Shown here: one piece after another, positions 12,193 through 26,155 of the stretch
Position numbering within the stretch: position 1 is the stretch's first letter
How the letters are laid out: the number at the start of each line of letters is the position of its first letter
NCBI GenBank assembly: GCA_020698575.1
Contig: CM036256.1
Location: 14,337,908 to 14,401,907 of the forward strand
DNA: 64,000 nt
Direction of reading: 5' to 3'
From: Bostrychus sinensis
Taxonomy: Eukaryota; Chordata; Actinopteri; Gobiiformes; Eleotridae
The notes under the pieces: generated by a model
What the model was told of the DNA's origin: nothing
Seen by the model: the letters and a program-made list of their open reading frames with translations, nothing else
Database searches by the model: none
Translations under genes and position numbers: made by a program

Positions 12193-15100
12193 CTGAAGGA
12201 GAGAAATTAAATATCTGATTACTTCACAGTCACACACAAAACAAGGAGATTTACTATCATTGTTTATCCATGTTTTGTTGTGCTGCCAGATCCAGTGACT
12301 GTTTTCAAATAAAAATGATGTCTATATGGTACTCTGAAGTAATGTTAATGTTGCATAATCTCTGTAAAAGACACTTTTAGGTTTCCAATAGCCGCAGTCA
12401 CTTAGAACATGAATTGACCCACTTGTGACCACTCTAACATTAAGAGGGGCTCAAATCATGGCATATGTGGCCACTATTATTAGGCCACGAAGTGTTATTT
12501 GATACCACAAGCCCTGGGGCTATTTTCATAAAACACAATTGAGTGTTTTAGTTAGCCGCTGCACTCACTACACACAGACCGTGGTCTTGTGAATGGATCT
12601 GCCTGCTGCTTTGACCTTTTAACTAAGTATTGTTTAGCCTCTCAGGCGGTGATATAACAGAAGCAAAGTTCCCTTCAAAACACTGACTGTCACAATCTCC
12701 CCCGTCATCACTCCTGACTGCGCTGCTGCTGCTCTGTAACTGGATAGCAGGTCTGGGGTCCAAGTCCTTCAGAGACCAAGTGTACACAAGCTGGTTCAAC
12801 TTGCATTTATTGATCAGTGAACCTTATTTTGTGAATGATTAACCAACTTGAAATAGCTTATAAAGTATAGTTAAAAATCCTCTGACTCACCACAAAACAT
12901 CACCTATTTAACAGTAATTGATTCCAGGCATAGATAAACAAGACAAATATCTTGTAAATAAAAGATTTTGAAGCTAAAATTAATGGATTTTTTGTCTTAT
13001 GTGTGAATCTAAAATGTCAGTTCACTAATGACCCACAGTGTAGACCCCTGACATATTTTGATGCTTATCTGGTTGTAAAAGGTAGACAGAGGGAGCCGCA
13101 GATGGCTCCTGTGATGGCGATGGAGTAGACCTTATGCAGAGACCAGCCTAAGCTGTGTTTAATAATGTCCTTTTTTTGTTTGTTTGTTTGTTTTTTTCCA
13201 CTAATGACTTCTGAAGACATGCTTGGGCTGACAGGCTGGTTCCCCTACTTCCCCTAGAGCCAAATTCAAGCTGAGGGTTAAGGACACACCTTTGCCACAC
13301 AAGTCACACAAGCCAATAGCCACATAAGTAAAGTGTAACTGCCTGTACATGATACAGTGACATAAGTGATCACGGTGATAGTTGAAACTGTACATTTTGA
13401 ATGCAAAGTAAAGGAAAAAAAGGAAAAAAATAAAAAAAATCCCATAAACACTGCCTATTTAAGTAAAAAAAAAAGTGTCCTTATCAATGTATTGGCTTAT
13501 GTATCCTTATGGCTAGTCACTTATCTCTTCCTTTGTTTGCCACTCAACTGTGAAATTGCATTACAGGATTCCCAACAGAAAGGAAGAATTAAAAATCTTG
13601 ATGAATCTTCTAATTGAAAAAAAAAATCACACAGCATTTGTAACCAAAAACATGTAATAAACTTGACTTTAAGCTACTCCAGAGCCTAAATTAGTCTAAC
13701 TAAACAATATAAAATGTTGTATAGTGCCATGATTGATTTGGATCATCCTTCCCACAGCATTAAAACTACAAGATGTTAGAGAAATTTTGATAAATATCTG
13801 GATTGTTTTCACCTCATTGTTGTGCTGTATCATTTAAAAGTCCATATCAATGAGCCAGAATGCTTAACATTAGAAAAGCCACTGGTCACTCAAAGTCACT
13901 GCCCAACTGATATGAGACACCGGGGGAAGGGAAGGAACACTGAGGGGGGTAAAAAAGGCAAACATTTCTCCATGTAGTTTGAATTGGGTGCTAAAAGCCT
14001 ATCTCATTAATATGCGAGTTCCCGTAGTTAAGACAGAGGTACCTTCCATGACTCCTCGACCAGGGATGAACGCACCAAAATCCAAAATCGAGAAGCAGTA
14101 ACATCTAATATTAAGGATAGTGCTCTCTCCAAGATAGTCCTCTTTAGATAATAAATCCCATTGGTAAAACTTGGATGGTTGATATCCAGGCAACATATGG
14201 AGAGTCAGTCTTCCCTGGTGTGTCTCGAGTCACCTTTGTCATGACAGTCTACTGAGCAAACTGGGAATCCTAATCTGAGTGCATCAGAAGCCCTCCCTCT
14301 CTTTCTCTCTCTCTCTCTCTTTCTCACTCACATGCAAACAAGCCCCTCCCCCTGAGCCCCTGTGCCCTCCTCTGTCCTGTCCTGTCCTGTCCTGAGCCAT
14401 TTGCCAAAAGAGAGAGGGAGGATTGGAGGAGGGAGGAAATCCACTGGGGTCCCATTCATCTGGGACCCCGCAGACCCCCTGTGGTGACAGATGCTCTTGG
14501 GGCCTGCAGAGTCACGGGGGTAAAAAACAAAGAGCTCACCCCACATCTCCCTGCTGGCCTGCTGCCCTGCCACGCGTGACCCTCCAGCACGCCCCAACTT
14601 CTGTACTTCCGCACTGGGGTAAATCTGGACATCTAATTTTCTGTGTTCATCTGCAACTAGAAACATCATTAACCCTCAAAAATATCATAGCGAATAAAAT
14701 ATTAAAAATATGTACTCAAGTAAAAGTACTCATACTTCAAATTATTATCCATGAAGACATAATTGTGTACATTTAACGCACTCAGACACTAAAAATATTC
14801 ACAATGCAATGTTACAGAGCATTTTGTCTGTCTTCACTTTGCCAAGGATTGACCCCTCGCTGTGTTGTTATTCCTGCTATAAATACCAGGAGATCATCTG
14901 GTCAAAATAAATAAACAGATATGGACCACAAATCAATGCAGCATGGCAGATGTGGGTGATTATAGGCTATTATGGGCTAGTTTCTTATCACTTATAAATA
15001 CCAAGATAATAGAGATCAAGGTTTGAAATGATTGTAATTTCAAGTATTTAAACTATGCTCACTCCCAAACGCTAAGTGTAGAAGACAGCAGTGAGACTCT

Positions 15101-18100
15101 TCAGCTGTAATGTTATTTTTATCTGTTAAGCAGGCCTATCATCGGCTATGTTAAATTAGTTTATCATGTACTTTTTATTACAGTGTCTATGGCAGGTAAA
15201 TCACAGGCTGCAACATATTATGCCTGATAAAATGAATGACCACTTAAGTACGTAACATTTCAAGCTTATTTTGGTCCAACTGTTCTCCAGCCTAAATTTA
15301 ATATTTACAGTAGGGTAGTATCAGGCAGTTAAATGCAATGACCAGCATTAACTGATCAAAAGATAGTTTCACTTAAAAGTTTTTTCATGTAAGGGTTGAA
15401 AACATTTAACCTAGTATTTCTACTAAGTTTACTTAAATTTCAAGTCACAACATTGCTTGAGAAACCTGAGAATCTGCCAAGTAAACATTAGGCCTAAGCT
15501 AATGCTATGTAGCTACAGTGTTAACAGTGCTAATCAATGCTTTAGCTTAGCTTACTGCAATAATATTGCTCATTATGTACTAAAGTGGGTACCTAACTAA
15601 TGTATTAGAGATATGAGAAAAACATGCGCTAAGCAATAACTATGTTGTATATTGACATAATGATATGATTGACGATATTTTGATATACTACTTTGACAGA
15701 GAAAGTTCAAATAAAGTAAAGTAGAAATATAAATCGCTGTACTTAGCATTAAAAACTAAAAAACTAAAAACCTGACTAAACCAGGAATAAAACAAGACTA
15801 AATGAGACAAAAAAATGGGAATCACGACTTAATCTGGACATATTATAATTATATTAATTAATAAAACACATTTTTATATAAAGCTGTGATAGGAGGGTAA
15901 ATTTTTGTCAGACCATATAACATTATTGCGATACATTTATTTTCTTGCGATTTGAACGCCTTTACCGATACAATCATTTTGTGATATATTGTGCAGCCCT
16001 ACAATATTTTAATGCATTTTTTGTTTACAAATCTCAATCATTTGATTTTGATAAGATGTGATTTTTATGTTTGGTTGTTCAAAAGTATTTCAACCCAGAC
16101 TCTATCGTTGTCAGTGTCAGTCTTTAAAATGTATCATCGAAATTGAATGATAAAGTGCCATCTGCTTAAACTTACTATTACTTTTATTTATAAAATACTA
16201 TATACTGTAGGTTTACTTATTTCCCCAAATGTTTGATTACTATACGCTTGTGTTAAGCCAAATCAACCAATTTTACTGTCCGTCCTTGCTGCTGTAGTGC
16301 TTTTGGTACATCAGCTGTTCTGTTACATCCTGTTGCAATTAATTCCTTATATAACCTCATTACAAACCTGTCTCTTTCCTCTCGCTTTGTTTTTCTTGCT
16401 TCACCAGACCACGTGACCGCAGATCCAGTTCATTACCACAGGCACAGTGAACAGTTGTTTTAATCAGCTCATGTGCAGTTTTTTGCACCTCCTCTCCAAT
16501 GGTTATATTAGGGCTCGCACAGTGTGAGGGACAGGGCTGTAAACCAGCACCTCAGCCAATCAGGACCTCCATTAGCGCTCGAAGCTCCTAATTTCACCCC
16601 ATCAGTGACATTTGTCTAAACATTGGGCTTGAGTTTGACTGTGAAATTTGTCTGGCTGTTGCTTTTTTAGACCACACATGGTAAATGTCATTGCCTTTTT
16701 ACAATAGAGAGTCAAATGATAGCTGGACTGATTGGAGTAGTGAATTTAATGAGTGAAAAAGGCAACACTGGGAGCAACAAAACCAACCAGTTTTTGTTTT
16801 GTTTTTTACATGATTTTGGGTTAGTGTGATTGAGTTGTTATGGTAGCATCAAATTATACCTGGATTGATAGGTGGAGTGAATTTATTGAGTGGAAAAGGC
16901 TACACTGGGTGCAACAAAACTGCAACTAGTGTTAAAATATGATATCATTACAGCCACAAGTTCAACCAAGGGAAAAGAGCTGTCAACGTGATTTATGCTC
17001 AAGCCCCTGACTTTGACATGGCCACGCTTAAATAACCCATTTCAGAAAGAGATAATGAGTAAACCCCGCATTTTCTTTGGCCTCAAAAGACCTTCTGCAG
17101 AAAAACAAAAGAGTGCAGATTGAATGGCAGCCCGCCCCTGAGCCCATCCTTCACCACTGCAGTGGGCTTCTGCTAAACTCCCTGACAAAAGGGGAAGTAT
17201 TCTGACCACTGCCACCTGAGGAAAGATGGGTCATGTGACCAGCTGGGGGGTTCCGGGAGATCTTGGGCTTGAAGAAGAAAAAGAAGAAGAAGTGGAGGAG
17301 GAGGGCGTTTGGGGTAAGAATTCCCAGAGGAATACCAAAGCTCTGTGTTCACTGACTCAGCAGCTGCCAAACACATGACTGTTGGCCTGATTACAGGTTA
17401 ATCAATTGCTATCTAAACAGGCAGCTGCTTTAGTTCTTATAATACTAATAGGTGACTCTAAAGTAAAGAAGCAGATCAAAATTCAAAATCTTTGCTGTTG
17501 GTCCCCTGTGGTTAAATTGTAGTGCTGGGATAACACATCGATGCACACTTCACTGTGATGATGCATTTTGTGATACAGATATTATTACTAGGCAGGGATG
17601 GCTGATGATGAAAGAAACAGAAAGACAGATAAAATTCACAATCTACATTTGCAGATTTGCTAACAAAATCTGTAGTAAATTAATAAAAAGTAAATCATTA
17701 TTTTTGTCACAACAGGTCTATATTCTGTTCTTAGCTAACCCAGATGTTGATGTGTCATTGTATTGATTGTTGTAATCTGATTTATCTCTATCATTGGCTG
17801 TGTATTGGTTGTAGTCGTATCATATGGTGAGATTCTCATACTGCAGTTCACTCCTTAAAAACTGACAAATAAAATCATACCACAGAAACCAAGAAGCAGT
17901 ACGTCCAGTATGTGAAAGTTCCCGCGGCAGTACCAGCCATGTCTACCCGGTCACGCGGTCTACCCAACGCCAAGGGTGTCGGGACTCGCACTAATGTTTA
18001 CTATCAGGGTGGCAGATCCACGATCTAATTTCCTTATAAAAGCCCTACTACTTTCCTTACTCCCCCTCCCGCCTGTACTGGGGACTACCTGCTGGGCCCT

Positions 18101-20513
18101 GAAGTGCAAATCGCTGCTAGTGAGGTTAGCAGATGAGCTAAGGTCACACTCAGGCCTTCTCAGTAAGCCACACAAGACAAACATTCCTACTGAATGCTAT
18201 TGCTGAAGTCAGCAGCAATGTAGTGTAAGTAGATTGCGGCGCAGATAGGGCCCAAGGCTGCATGTGTGCATGTACGGGAGTGCGAGCATGTCCTTGTGTG
18301 TGTGTTTTGGGGGATTATCAGTGGACTATAAACTGGGGTGAACCAGGGTTTAAGGCCTGGAGTGACCAGAGGGATCGGGGGCAGGGCCTAGAGCCTGAGG
18401 AGGCCTGGACAAAAGGAGCATTTGGGCAGATGAAGAAGCCATCATCATTAAGCCACTGGAAGTTTACTGTCTAGTTATAAAACTCATTTCAAGATTAGGG
18501 GCTCGGGTGCATGTGAAAGGGCAGCAGGACCAGGTGAGGGCTCACGAGACCCACTCAGAGCTGTGGAGCTAATTCATTAGGGGACAAGCGGCCTTTGTGC
18601 TAACACTGGGTTGATTGGAGCGGTGACCTTGCCACACACTCTGGCCCAGTGGATGAGTTTAAGGGCAAGGCATTTAACCTTAAACTAAATCTGAAATCTG
18701 GGGACAAAGCCAGGCATCAATTAATGGTAACGGCGTACCTAACGGAGAGCTGATCCAGCACTCAGGCGATGATAAAAATAGCTTCCAACCAAGCAACATA
18801 CTGTACACTAACATTAATTAGTAAGCAAAAATAAAATAATCATTGCAATAGAAAAAAAAAATGTTATTTAACATTTACTAGTAACACAACCAAAATATTT
18901 TACATTTATTTTGACCCTTTGCCAATAATAATTATTGCAATGCTTTGAGGGGAAAAGATCGCGAGTTAATTAGTGCTACCACTTTTTATACATGACAGAG
19001 ATGAAATAGCAAGCCATTTAAGTTTTGTCCTGTTTCAACCTCACCACTAATTTGATCATAAACCAAGTCCATTCTTTACTACGTATACTAAAATCAAAAG
19101 ATTATAAAAATAACATTTTATTGCTCAGTATTATGCACAATACAAGCTATCACTTTTGACCCTTTGCCAATGTAAATCATAGATGCCCTCCTCCTCCTAG
19201 ATGCCTTTGCTGATAACATAAGTGAATGAAAGTGGAGGATGACAGTTTACAATGCTGTTCATGGCTGTGTAGTAAAACGGAGAGCCCTGCCAGTGAACCC
19301 TATCTGCATTTTACAACACTGGCCGGGTTTAGCTCCAGTTCACCTCCGGCAGGACAACAGACACACACACGGGACTCTAATGCATTTATGGACTTATTCA
19401 GGAGCACCATATTGAATAAGACAACAATGAGTTCTATTTCATACTGTAAAACTGTCAGGGCACTGGTCAAACGCCGGTCAATGGTAAAGGGCACTGAGAG
19501 GGAACGGGAAGACGGAAAACCAGGGCACAACCAATCTTAAAAATCATAATTTGATTTTTTATTTATTTTTTTTATTTTTTTATGAAAGTGCTTACTATAA
19601 ATAAATAATACTTGAATCAGTTACATTTGCTGAAGTTTACTTACCACTTGTCTAACATAAGTTCAGAAACCGATAGTATGTAGCTTTTAGCTTATTGCTA
19701 ATTGATAAATTAAAAAACATTGTTAAACATCAATATTTTATTTATTTATTTGTTCAGTTGGGACAGTGTACATTCATATACAAGTGTACAGACTATAAAT
19801 GAGCCCGATTGTAGCATAGTTGCTCATTTTCATTTGTAGCAGAAGGTAAAATAGTAATAGACTTGCTAATATTTAGGCTCTGACATTACAGAGATGAAAT
19901 CCATTGGTTGTCACTTGCCAAAACCATCTTGATTATTCATAATTTGTGGTATTTGAAGGCTAATGCTATTTCCTCTATAGAAAATATATTGCTGTCCACC
20001 ATTGTGCTCATGAGCTGAGTTGTTTATAAACACTAAAAGAGTCTATAGATAGACTGTCACACTTTTTGATTTTGATATGAAATTTTCCTGATGCCAGAAC
20101 TAATGGCATTAATCATTTCCCTCATGTATCCCATCTATGTTCCAAAAACACTTCATCATTGCCACAGCTCTCTCTAACATCTGGTCCACAGCTAATTGCT
20201 CATACCACAGCAGATCTTTGATGATGCTTGACCAGGCCTTGTCCCCACCATAAAGTGTTGTTTAGACAGCCCTGTTTGAGAAGGGGTGTAAAAGGAGAGC
20301 AATGGATCATGTAGAAGGGGCCAACGCTATCAAAACATTGGGCCTTATCAGATGACACAACAACTGAGGGGTCATGTTCTGTGACCAGGAGCTGCAGCCA
20401 AACTGTGCCTCCACTTCTCAAGATGGGCTGGACATGACACTAATGAGACCTTTTTTAGGGAGTGGACTATTGTGAAGCATAGGACTGTTCACTATAACTT
20501 CAATAGTAGATTG
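12193..20513. other. Intronic or intergenic DNA without recognised genes
   Basis: Read on both strands, it shows no convincing exon. Seen: a degenerate repeat ending TGTGCAGCCCTA at about 15,640-16,000, a TATCGATGCA-type repeat fragment at about 17,520-17,580, an 18-bp duplicated motif at 18,909 and 19,154, and a CpG-rich patch with a short open frame at 17,886-18,028. The rest is AT-rich single-copy-looking sequence, which may include conserved non-coding elements. Confidence 0.5.
14296..14395. repeat. CT microsatellite and (CCTGT)n minisatellite
   Basis: A CT/CTTT run at about 14,296-14,326 is followed by four CCTGT units at about 14,375-14,395. Confidence 0.85.
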
Positions 20514-20810
20514 CACTGTAAAAGAAATTTGTAAATTTTACAGTAAAAAACTGGCAGCTGCGGTTGGCAGAATTCTACCGCAAAAAATACAGGAGTTCTG
20601 TATTTAATATTATGGTATAATATTATCCCAACTGTATATTTTACAGTTTATGACTTAAGCATTTACTGTAAAATTTAAAGTTATTATCTTTTTTTTAAAG
20701 TGTTAAACTGTATATCTTATCATAAAATACCTTCTTTTTCATGGTAAAACCTGGCAGTTGTGGCAGCCAAAATTCCATCATAAAAAAATACAGAATAACT
20801 TTTTTTACTA
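20514..20810. repeat. ACTGTAAA-type transposon end (left)
   Basis: Starts CACTGTAAAAGAAATTTGTA and contains TTTACAGTAAAAAACTGGCA, then GTTGGCAGAATTCTACCG. A second diverged copy of the same block is at about 20,740-20,790. These words are common in fish non-autonomous DNA transposons. Confidence 0.6.
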
Positions 20811-21159
20811 ACAATTAAACATATCAGTCAAAAATTTAAATAAATGTTAATACAATATTTAGATCTAAAATATAAACCAATAAATATTTACATTTCCTGT
20901 GAAATAAACACTTAACTTTAACATTCCCACAACTGTAACTTTAACAGAAATACTTTTTTTTCTCAGCAGATGGCAACTTAAGTTTAATAAACAGTAGACT
21001 CTTTTAAAAACATGCCATACATTTTACTTGACGTGACAGTCTTACAACAGCTTTTAGCCAAATCAGCAGTACATTTTGCCTGTTTAGGACAGTTTAAAAT
21101 ATACATAGATTAATAATTACAGGTCATGGTTATGGGTACAGGCAAGGATGTCTGCCGCC

Positions 21160-21400
21160 ATTTGGCTCAGTGGTAGAGCTGTGGTGCATTTACAGGACAA
21201 CTACAGCCTGCCTTGGCATTGTGGGTTTGAGTCTGGACTCTGACAGTTTGCCAAATGTCTCTCCTTGCGTTCTCAAAAACAAACAAGGGTGCCACCAGCA
21301 TGTTGTTCAAGATATGTCCAACTTTGAGTATGAATGCTCCCTTCTTGGTACATGTCTATTGTCTAGCAATCACCAAAACTGAGCACTACTCAATGTATAT
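21160..21400 (+). repeat. tRNA-derived SINE-like sequence
   Basis: A-box-like TGGCTCAGTGGTAGAGC (21163-21179) and B-box-like GGGTTTGAGTCTGG (21223-21236) are spaced as in a tRNA promoter. The intervening sequence does not fold as a tRNA, so this is a SINE head rather than a tRNA gene. The right border is uncertain. Confidence 0.5.
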
Positions 21401-21490
21401 GCACCACAATGTATGTGCACTAAGATGTTTGCACATACTTTTATAGTACAAAAATGACAATCAAGTTGCTCATGCAAAGTACATTAATCC

Positions 21491-24400
21491 TTCTTTGTCT
21501 AACATTTTACCAACATAACGTCTTTGTCTAACGTTTTACCAACATAACGTATTTGTCTAAAGTATTTGTCTAACGTTTTACCAACATAACGTATTTGTCT
21601 AACGTTTTACCAACATAACATCTTTGTCTAACATTTTACCAACATAACGTATTTGTCTAACGTTTTACTAACATAACATCTTTGTCTAACATTTTACCAA
21701 CATAACGTATTTGTCTAACGTTTTACCAACATAACGTATTTGTCTAATGTTTTACCAACATAACATCTTTGTCTAACGTTTTACCAACATAACGTCTTTG
21801 TCTAACGTTTTACCAACATAACGTATTTGTCTAATGTTTTACCAACATAACGTCTTTGTCTAACGTTTTACCAACATAACGTATTTGTCTAATGTTTTAC
21901 CAACATAACGTCTTTGTCTAACGTTTTACCAACATAACGTATTTGTCTAACGTTTTACCAACATAACGTATTTGTCTAATGTTTTACCAACATAACGTCT
22001 TTGTCTAACGTTTTACCAACATAACGTATTTGTCTAACGTTTTACCAACATAACGTATTTGTCTAACGTTTTACCAACATAACGTCTTTGTCTAACGTTT
22101 TACCAACATAACGTATTTGTCTAACGTTTTACCAACATAACATCTTTGTCTAACATTTTACCAACATAACGTATTTGTCTAACGTTTTACCAACATAACG
22201 TATTTGTCTAATGTTTTACCAACATAACATCTTTGTCTAACGTTTTACCAACATAACGTCTTTGTCTAACGTTTTACCAACATAACGTATTTGTCTAATG
22301 TTTTACCAACATAACGTCTTTGTCTAACGTTTTACCAACATAACGTATTTGTCTAATGTTTTACCAACATAACGTCTTTGTCTAACGTTTTACCAACATA
22401 ACGTATTTGTCTAACGTTTTACCAACATAACGTATTTGTCTAACGTTTTACCAACATAACGTCTTTGTCTAACATTTTACCAACATAACGTATTTGTCTA
22501 ATGTTTTACCAACATAACGTATTTGTCTAACGTTTTACCAACATAACGTATTTGTCTAATGTTTTACCAACATAACGTCTTTGTCTAACGTTTTACCAAC
22601 ATAACGTATTTGTCTAATGTTTTACCAACATAACGTCTTTGTCTAACATTTTACCAACATAACGTATTTGTCTAACGTTTTACCAACATAACGTCTTTGT
22701 CTAACGTTTTACCAACATAACGTATTTGTCTAACGTTTTACCAACATAACATCTTTGTCTAACGTTTTACCAACATAACGTATTTGTCTAACGTTTTACC
22801 AACATAACGTATTTGTCTAACGTTTTACCAACATAACGTATTTGTCTAACGTTTTACCAACATAACGTATTTGTCTAACGTTTTACCAACATAACGTAGT
22901 TGTCTAACGTTTTACCAACATAACATCTTTGTCTAACATTTTACCAACATAACGTATTTGTCTAACGTTTTACCAACATAACATCTTTGTCTAACGTTTT
23001 ACCAACATAACGTATTTGTCTAACGTTTTACCAACATAACGTCTTTGTCTAACGTTTTACCAACATAACGTATTTGTCTAATGTTTTACCAACATAACGT
23101 CTTTGTCTAACGTTTTACCAACATAACGTATTTGTCTAACGTTTTACCAACATAACGTCTTTGTCTAACGTTTTACCAACATAACGTATTTGTCTAACGT
23201 TTTACCAACATAACGTATTTGTCTAACGTTTTACCAACATAACGTCTTTGTCTAACGTTTTACCAACATAACGTATTTGTCTAACGTTTTACCAACATAA
23301 CGTCTTTGTCTAACGTTTTACCAACATAACGTATTTGTCTAATGTTTTACCAACATAACGTCTTTGTCTAACGTTTTACCAACATAACGTATTTGTCTAA
23401 CGTTTTACCAACATAACGTATTTGTCTAATGTTTTACCAACATAACGTATTTGTCTAACGTTTTACCAACATAACGTCTTTGTCTAACGTTTTACCAACA
23501 TAACATCTTTGTCTAACATTTTACCAACATAACGTCTTTGTCTAACGTTTTACCAACATAACGTCTTTGTCTAACGTTTTACCAACATAACATCTTTGTC
23601 TAACATTTTACCAACATAACGTCTTTGTCTAACGTTTTACCAACATAACATCTTTGTCTAACATTTTACCAACATAACGTATTTGTCTAACGTTTTACCA
23701 ACATAACATCGTTGTCTAACATTTTACCAACATAACGTATTTGTCTAACGTTTTACCAACATAACGTATTTGTCTAACGTTTTACCAACATAACATCTTT
23801 GTCTAACATTTTACCAACATAACGTATTTGTCTAACGTTTTACCAACATAACGTATTTGTCTAATGTTTTACCAACATAACGTCTTTGTCTAACGTTTTA
23901 CCAACATAACATCTTTGTCTAACGTTTTACCAACATAACGTATTTGTCTAATGTTTTACCAACATAACGTATTTGTCTAACGTTTTACCAACATAACGTC
24001 TTTGTCTAACGTTTTACCAACATAACGTATTTGTCTAACGTTTTACCAACATAACATCTTTGTCTAACGTTTTACCAACATAACGTATTTGTCTAACGTT
24101 TTACCAACATAACGTATTTGTCTAATGTTTTACCAACATAACGTATTTGTCTAACGTTTTACCAACATAACGTCTTTGTCTAACGTTTTACCAACATAAC
24201 GTATTTGTCTAACGTTTTACCAACATAACATCTTTGTCTAACGTTTTACCAACATAACGTATTTGTCTAACGTTTTACCAACATAACGTCTTTGTCTAAC
24301 ATTTTACCAACATAACGTCTTTGTCTAACATTTTACCAACATAACGTATTTGTCTAACGTTTTACCAACATAACGTCTTTGTCTAATGTTTTACCAACAT

Positions 24401-24657
24401 AACGTCTTTGTCTAACGTTTTACCAACATAACGTATTTGTCTAACGTTTTACCAACATAACGTCTTTGTCTAACGTTTTACCAACATAACGTATTTGTCT
24501 AACGTTTTACCAACATAACGTCTTTGTCTAACATTTTACCAACATAACGTATTTGTCTAACGTTTTACTAACATAACGTCTTTGTCTAAAGTTTTACGAA
24601 CATAACGTCTTTGTCTAACGTTTTACCAACATAACGTATTTGTCTAATATTTAACAA
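21491..24657. repeat. 29-bp minisatellite, about 109 copies
   Basis: The unit CATAACGTATTTGTCTAACG plus TTTTACCAA repeats head to tail with almost no length change; one partial unit is duplicated near 21,555. Copy number is length divided by period. Variation is concentrated at three places: A or C before TTTG, CG/TG/CA in the TCTAACGTTT part, and CG/CA in ATAACG. It contains no spacers and no ORF. It lies in the putative long first intron of greb1l. Confidence 0.97.
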
Positions 24658-25663
24658 AATATATTTAAATCTTTTATGACTGCAAAAATACAATCAGTCA
24701 CTGTTTAAAAATGTAATACAGAATTACACAATATACAGTAGTTACAACACATGCCCAAATACATGAAAGAAGACACAAACTCACTTCCAAAGTAGTTAGG
24801 AGAGGACACTGAGTAAATTAAATAATAGCAAACCCAATGGTGTGCAAACCTCTAACACATCTCAAAAAAGTTAAGACAAACTGGAAAAGGTGGTATTAAT
24901 AAAGAAATCAGCTGGTGGAGCATTCTGAGGACTGAGTATAAAAGGAACACATTGGAGAGTGTCTCATAAAATAATTACTATTATTGGATGTACTGTTTAC
25001 ACATTACTTTTTAGTTCCTTGCCAAAAATTCATTAATAAAAATTTACCGCCAGCACCTGAGGTGAGCAGTCACTATTAAGCTTCATACCCAGATCTCTCA
25101 CTGAAGTGTTGCCAATTAACTTAATTAGTTGCAAAATTGGGATATGTTGCCCCTATTCCAAATTTCTGGAGATCTGTTGCGTCTTCTGGAGATTATTTTA
25201 CCTTCACGTGTATTACGGAATAAATATTTAAGTAACGTAAATCTAGATAAGAACTGCTTAATATGGACAGTTTTATTGTCATTGTCAGTTTTATTGTCAT
25301 TCAAAAAAGAAACAAGGCTAACTGTGGTGGAGTTTGCAAAGTGTGATTCCTCTACCCTCTCTCTCTAGTCTACACAGAATTCTTACAGATTGGGAATGAA
25401 ACCAAGAATTTTTCTAAAGCAAATACAAAACCAGGACAATGAAAAACAATTTGATCACAAAGCTATTAAAAGACAGTAAAACTCACGGTGAAGCTACAGT
25501 AACTCTCTTGTTTTTAGCCTCTGTTAGCACCAACCATCCTCAAAGCAGCAACACACTGATTGGACATGTGAATTCATGGGAATTCATGGGAGATAACTGT
25601 TTCTTTCTTTTTCTTTTCTTTTATCAAAATCGATGTGTCTATTATAAACATATAGGCCACTCT

Positions 25664-25940
25664 CCGTAAATTCAACTGTAATTTTTATTTTTATTTATTA
25701 AGATATTATTGTAAAAATTACAGTGTCAACTGTTAAATAAATAATAGGATTTTTTGTGACAGAAGTCAATTATTTAACATTGTTATACTAGATACATTAC
25801 AAAAAATATAAGAAAAAAATGGCCTAATTTTTAATATTATGGTTATTTTCCATAACTGAAACAGTATTTTACTGGTATATCTATTCCGGTTATTTTCTGT
25901 TGAAATTTTTACAGCTTTTTACTGTGAAATTTACAGATAT
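25664..25940. repeat. ACTGTAAA-type transposon end (right)
   Basis: TTTACAGCTTTTTACTGTG near 25,908-25,926 mirrors the left end at 20,514-20,560. With it, the two ends bracket the SINE-like sequence and the minisatellite, although the 5.4-kb span need not be one element. Confidence 0.5.
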
Positions 25941-26034
25941 TTTTTGTATTAACATTTAATACAGATCTTTTTATTTGTATTGTTCATTTATTCTTTGGTA
26001 TGAAATGATCAAATATATCTTAGTTTTTCAGTTT

Positions 26035-26155
26035 CTTTGAGCCACAAGCCAGTGTACTTTTTGTGCTGGCCTCATGCCCACATAAATGGAGAGGGTTGTG
26101 CCAGGCAGGGCATCTGATGTAAAACATATGCCAAATTAAAAATGCAAATCATCCA
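26035..26155. repeat. Dispersed repeat family, copy 2
   Basis: Carries CACAAGCCAGTGTACTTTTT, GGCAGGGCATCTGATGTAAA and TATGCCAAAT in the same order as copy 1. Confidence 0.7.

Noticed and set aside
14328..14776. Opposed ORFs of about 115 codons around 14.3-14.8 kb
   Set aside because: GC-rich low-complexity and simple-repeat sequence holds both frames open; no splice-consistent exon is seen.
21160..21240. A possible tRNA gene
   Set aside because: A-box and B-box words are present, but acceptor and anticodon stems do not pair and B-box positions are altered. Called SINE-like instead.
21491..24657. Regular 29-bp repeats resembling a CRISPR array
   Set aside because: Units are contiguous with no unique spacers, the genome is a vertebrate and no cas genes are present. 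It is a minisatellite.
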